The notes below the pieces were generated by a model. The model saw nothing but the letters and a program-made list of their open reading frames with translations. It ran no database searches and was not told the DNA's origin. From an uncultured Eubacteriales bacterium (GTDB lineage: Bacteria; Bacillota; Clostridia; Oscillospirales; UBA644): a DNA stretch of 10,740 nt. The position numbers and the translations under genes are program-made. Shown piece after piece: positions 7,855 through 10,740 of the stretch (the stretch's first letter is position 1; each line of letters starts with the position of its first letter). The stretch covers positions 1 through 10,740 of the forward strand of contig CAKSPP010000032.1 of NCBI GenBank assembly GCA_934481505.1, read 5' to 3'.

Positions 7855-8404
7855 AACTTTCCATAAGTCTTGCAAGAAGATGTGCGGTCATCGCAACAAG
7901 CTTTTCTTCCGTCTTGCCGTGTTCCGCTCCTCTGTCGTCGATAAGCAGAATAACGGCTCCTATAATATCTCCGTCGACGTTTATCGGACATACCGTTCCG
8001 GCATAAAGGTCGGCGTCGCTTTCCGCCGAAGAAACAATGCTTATTCTCGCGTCTCCGATACGGTAAATATAAGGTGTTCTTTCTTCGATAACCCTTTCAA
8101 ACTCTTTTGAAAGTTTTTTGTCTTTAAGCTCTCTTTTATATTCTCCCGCTGCCGCAACGACCGAATCCCTGTCCGTTATCACGGCGGTTATCCCGGTCGC
8201 CTTATGCACGGCGTCGCAATATATCTGTGCGTCTTCCGACATCTCTCCGACGGGGGAATATTTTTTGAAAATAACCTCTCCGTCTTTGTCTGTGTATATT
8301 TCAAGCGACGCACCCTCTTTTAAGTGCATCGTCCGCCGTATTTCTTTGGGAATAACGACTCTTCCGAGGTCGTCAATTCGCCTTACAATGCCTGTAGCTT
8401 TCAT
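7853..8404 (-). CDS. spoVT: Stage V sporulation protein T (AbrB-GAF transcription factor)
   Basis: A DNA-binding regulator; in Bacillus subtilis SpoVT is made in the forespore under sigma-G and tunes sigma-G-dependent genes. The 183 residues compare with about 178 in B. subtilis. An AbrB-type swapped-hairpin DNA-binding domain occupies about 1-50, with the near-invariant MKATGIVRRIDDLGRVVIPK opening and EIRRTMHLKEG. A GAF-like domain follows (about 56-180; AVITDRDSVVAAAG, GTVCPINVDGDIIGAVIL). The start at 8404 fits the family N-terminus and has GGGAGA (8411-8416) 6 nt upstream. An in-frame ATG at 8446 would add 14 unconserved residues and has no such site. The gene converges on the zinc-ribbon gene and diverges from the nitroreductase gene. 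Other AbrB-type regulators lack the GAF half, so SpoVT is the best name. It marks the host as an endospore-forming lineage, though not proof of sporulation. Confidence 0.95.
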   Translation of the reverse strand: MKATGIVRRIDDLGRVVIPKEIRRTMHLKEGASLEIYTDKDGEVIFKKYSPVGEMSEDAQIYCDAVHKATGITAVITDRDSVVAAAGEYKRELKDKKLSKEFERVIEERTPYIYRIGDARISIVSSAESDADLYAGTVCPINVDGDIIGAVILLIDDRGAEHGKTEEKLVAMTAHLLARLMES

Positions 8405-8434
8405 TTCAAGTCTCCCTTTTTTCTCTTTTTTACA

Positions 8435-8463
8435 TATTATTTTCATAATTTCGGCAATTATTC
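8435..8463 (-). promoter_or_regulatory. Candidate sigma-G-type promoter for spoVT
   Basis: Read on the minus strand, GAATA (8463-8459) fits the sigma-G -35 pattern gHATR. AATAATA (8441-8435) fits the -10 pattern cATnHTA except for the leading C. The spacer is 17 nt, near the usual 18. Transcription would begin about 25 nt before the spoVT ATG and include its ribosome binding site. The region is AT-rich, so a chance match is possible; B. subtilis spoVT being sigma-G-dependent is what makes it plausible. Confidence 0.35.
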
Positions 8464-8469
8464 CGAGGC

Positions 8470-8498
8470 TTGAAAAATTGCGGATTTTATGGTAGAAT
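8470..8498 (+). promoter_or_regulatory. Sigma-A promoter of the nitroreductase-MFS unit
   Basis: TTGAAA (8470-8475), a 17-bp spacer and TAGAAT (8493-8498) are each one mismatch from consensus. A TG one base before the -10 (8490-8491) makes it an extended -10 promoter. The predicted start of transcription, near 8505, leaves a leader of about 18 nt before ATG 8523. Confidence 0.85.
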
Positions 8499-8522
8499 AT
8501 ATGTAACGAAAGGATGTTTTAT

Positions 8523-9101
8523 ATGAATATAAAAGAACTTTGCGAAAAAAACAGAAGCGTAAGAAATTTTGACCGTTCTTACAGAACAGATAAAGAAACT
8601 TTACTTTCTTTTATAGATAACGCAAGACTTTCTCCGTCGAGCGTAAATTTGCAGCAGATAAAATATTTTATTTCCTGCGACGACGAAACGAATGAAAAAA
8701 TTTTCCCTCTGCTCGGTTTTGCCAAAAAGCTGAAAATCACTCTGCCTTACAAGGGAAAAGAGCCTGTTGCATATATTGTAATATGTCACGATAAAAGCGT
8801 TGCCGAAAACTGCAATATGTTTATGAGGGATGTCGGAATCTGTGCCCAGACGATAATGCTTTCCGCTGTCGAAAAAGGGCTTAACGGCTGCATTGTCGGC
8901 AATTTTTCACCCGAAAAGCTTGCGGCGGCTCTTTCTCTTCCCGAAAACATAGTTCCGAACCTTGTAATAGCTCTCGGAAAAGCCGATGAAACGGTCGTTT
9001 TCGAAGATATTAAGGACGGAAACACCGATTACTACCGTGACGAAAACGACATTCACCACGTTCCGAAAAGAACGCTTGACGAAGTCGTCATAAACCGATA
9101 G
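8523..9101 (+). CDS. Nitroreductase family protein (FMN-dependent)
   Basis: A 192-residue flavoprotein of the nitroreductase fold. Members use FMN and NAD(P)H to reduce nitro groups, quinones or other acceptors; the substrate here is unknown. Family marks are NRSVRNF (10-16), whose Arg residues contact the FMN phosphate, SPSSVNLQQIKYF (38-50), the central helix DVGICAQTIMLSAVEKGL (103-120) followed by NGCIVGNF, and the end motif IALGKADE. The length suits the single-domain type, with no ferredoxin domain or membrane segment. ATG 8523 is preferred because AAAGGA (8509-8514) lies 8 nt upstream; the in-frame ATG at 8514 overlaps that site. It has its own strong promoter and is followed 11 bp later by an MFS transporter, suggesting an oxidoreductase/transport pair. 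A role in detoxification is conceivable but not shown by the sequence. Confidence 0.93.
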   Translation: MNIKELCEKNRSVRNFDRSYRTDKETLLSFIDNARLSPSSVNLQQIKYFISCDDETNEKIFPLLGFAKKLKITLPYKGKEPVAYIVICHDKSVAENCNMFMRDVGICAQTIMLSAVEKGLNGCIVGNFSPEKLAAALSLPENIVPNLVIALGKADETVVFEDIKDGNTDYYRDENDIHHVPKRTLDEVVINR

Positions 9102-9104
9102 GAG
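9100..9104 (+). promoter_or_regulatory. Ribosome binding site supporting a TTG start
   Basis: AGGAG overlaps the TAG stop of the nitroreductase gene and lies 8 nt before TTG 9113. The first in-frame ATG is at codon 17, inside the first membrane segment, so TTG is the likely start. Confidence 0.75.
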
Positions 9105-9112
9105 TTGTTATT

Positions 9113-10339
9113 TTGCTTAAAACCTACAAAGCAACGGTCGGGGCGTGCTGCCTCGGCTATATGTCGAGTGCGGTGGCGAATAACCTCGCACCCATATTTT
9201 TTATAATTTTCCAGAACCGTTTCGGTCTTTCCGACGAAAAACTTTCTCTTCTTATTTTTGCAAATTTCGCGTTCCAGTTTATCGTCGACCTTATTTCCGC
9301 AAAATTCGTCGATAAAATAGGCTACCGTCCGTCGTCGGTCGCGGCGTCGGCGTTTGTCTGTCTCGGACTTTGCCTTATGGGTCTTTTGCCGACGGTTATG
9401 GAAAATAAATTTCTCGCACTTCTCATTTCCGTCGCCGTTTACGGAATAGGAGCGGGCATTATCGAAGTAATTGTAAGCCCCATGGTCGAATACGCCTACG
9501 AAAGCAAGGGCAATTCGCGGATAAGTTTTCTCCATTCCTTTTACAGCTGGGGACAGATGCTCGTAATTCTTGTTACGACTCTTCTCCTGCGTGCATTCGG
9601 TGAAAATTTCTGGAATATTATCCCCTTTATCTGGGCGATTTTGCCGTTTGTAAATATTTTCCTTTTTGCGGCAGTTCCCATGAAAGAAACCGTTCCCGAA
9701 GAAAAAAGAGAATCGTTTAAGTCGATGTTCTCGTCTTTTACTTTCGTTATGATTCTTCTCATGATGTCCTGTGCGGGGGCTGCCGAAATTTCAATGAGCC
9801 AATGGTCGAGCCTTTTTGCCGAAAAAGCTCTCGGCGTCGATAAGGTTGTCGGGGATATTTTAGGCCCGTGTCTTTTTGCTCTTATGATGGGAATAGGCAG
9901 GGTTTTATACAGCGTTTTCGGACATAAATACGATATCTCAAAATTACTTATAATCGCGGGTATAGGCTGCACCGCCTGCTACATAACCGTCGCTTCGTCG
10001 CCGCTGCCTTATCTTTCGCTTGCGGCGTGTGCTTTGACGGGCTTTTTTGTCAGCATTATGTGGACGGCAATGCTCAGCATCTCCGCCGAAAGATATCCGA
10101 ACGGAGGCACGGCGATGTTCGGGCTTCTCGCTCTTTTCGGGGATATCGGCTGCACTTTGGGTCCCTGTCTTTCGGGGTTTGTCTCCGACGCCGCCGAAGA
10201 AAAAAATCTTGTAGCCTCAGGTGACGGACTTCGCGTCGGACTCGGTTCGTCGGTTATTTTCCCTCTCGTTCTTCTCGTCTGTCTCTTTGCGTTCCTTAAA
10301 CGGACTTCTGCCGGAAAAAACAGGGAACCGAAACGCTGA
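9113..10339 (+). CDS. Major facilitator superfamily transporter
   Basis: A 408-residue integral membrane protein with about twelve hydrophobic segments, the usual MFS size. Segments lie near residues 8-33, 44-62, 75-93, 99-121, 145-160, 166-188, 208-224, 247-268, 277-295, 298-322, 335-357 and 378-396. The loop between segments 2 and 3 holds SAKFVDKIGYR (62-72), a form of MFS motif A with its Asp67, Gly70 and Arg72. The loop between 8 and 9 has the related GRVLYSVFGHKYD (262-274). A charged middle loop (about 190-205) separates the halves. The SFLHSFYSWGQ segment (138-148) recalls FucP-like sugar permeases, but I would not assign a substrate. It starts at TTG behind AGGAG, 11 bp after the nitroreductase stop, and probably shares its transcript. 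I saw no hairpin terminator after the stop. Confidence 0.92.
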   Translation: MLKTYKATVGACCLGYMSSAVANNLAPIFFIIFQNRFGLSDEKLSLLIFANFAFQFIVDLISAKFVDKIGYRPSSVAASAFVCLGLCLMGLLPTVMENKFLALLISVAVYGIGAGIIEVIVSPMVEYAYESKGNSRISFLHSFYSWGQMLVILVTTLLLRAFGENFWNIIPFIWAILPFVNIFLFAAVPMKETVPEEKRESFKSMFSSFTFVMILLMMSCAGAAEISMSQWSSLFAEKALGVDKVVGDILGPCLFALMMGIGRVLYSVFGHKYDISKLLIIAGIGCTACYITVASSPLPYLSLAACALTGFFVSIMWTAMLSISAERYPNGGTAMFGLLALFGDIGCTLGPCLSGFVSDAAEEKNLVASGDGLRVGLGSSVIFPLVLLVCLFAFLKRTSAGKNREPKR

Positions 10340-10367
10340 AAACGGCTGAAATTCAAATAAAAAATGA

Positions 10368-10740
<373 letters not shown>

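Noticed and set aside
8405..8446. A 14-residue N-terminal extension of SpoVT
   Set aside because: The family starts at MKATG, which has its own ribosome binding site; the extension would also overlap the candidate promoter.
8118..8495. A plus-strand open frame over spoVT and its upstream region
   Set aside because: It is antisense to the conserved SpoVT protein and its promoter region, with a Ser/Ile-rich product that resembles nothing known.

Overview
The window looks like chromosomal DNA from an anaerobic, endospore-forming Clostridia member, probably an Oscillospiraceae/Ruminococcaceae-type gut bacterium. The grounds are a SpoVT sporulation regulator, the start of a pyruvate:ferredoxin oxidoreductase, a Clostridia-style pyruvate kinase, strong AGGAGG-type ribosome binding sites and moderate GC. 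The genus is inference and cannot be fixed from the sequence alone.

Layout. Bases 1-7807 hold five tightly packed plus-strand genes: the 3' part of a GH2 beta-galactosidase (open at the left edge), pyruvate kinase (pyk), the S1/YqgF RNA-binding protein Tex, adenine deaminase (ade), and a zinc-ribbon multi-pass membrane protein of unknown function. Gaps are 11, 2, -4 and 13 bp, so they read as one operon, closed by a strong hairpin terminator at 7826-7854. The minus-strand gene spoVT (7853-8404) runs into the same hairpin from the other side. The 118-bp intergenic region 8405-8522 carries a near-consensus extended -10 sigma-A promoter to the right and a candidate sigma-G promoter to the left. 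To the right lie a nitroreductase-family gene (8523-9101) and an MFS transporter with a TTG start (9113-10339), 11 bp apart and probably cotranscribed. After a 130-bp gap with another near-consensus sigma-A promoter, the first 90 codons of pyruvate:ferredoxin oxidoreductase run off the right edge.

Functionally, the window combines sugar hydrolysis (beta-galactosidase), the last step of glycolysis (PEP to pyruvate) and pyruvate oxidation to acetyl-CoA (PFOR), plus purine salvage (adenine to hypoxanthine), an RNA-binding housekeeping factor, and a forespore regulator. The nitroreductase/MFS pair is a small unassigned unit.

This is mostly ordinary core-genome sequence. I saw no mobile element, CRISPR array, tRNA, rRNA or phage gene, and no convincing new multi-gene system. 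The points most worth checking are the unassigned zinc-ribbon membrane protein at the operon end, substitutions at normally informative positions in beta-galactosidase and pyruvate kinase, and the divergent spoVT/nitroreductase promoter region.
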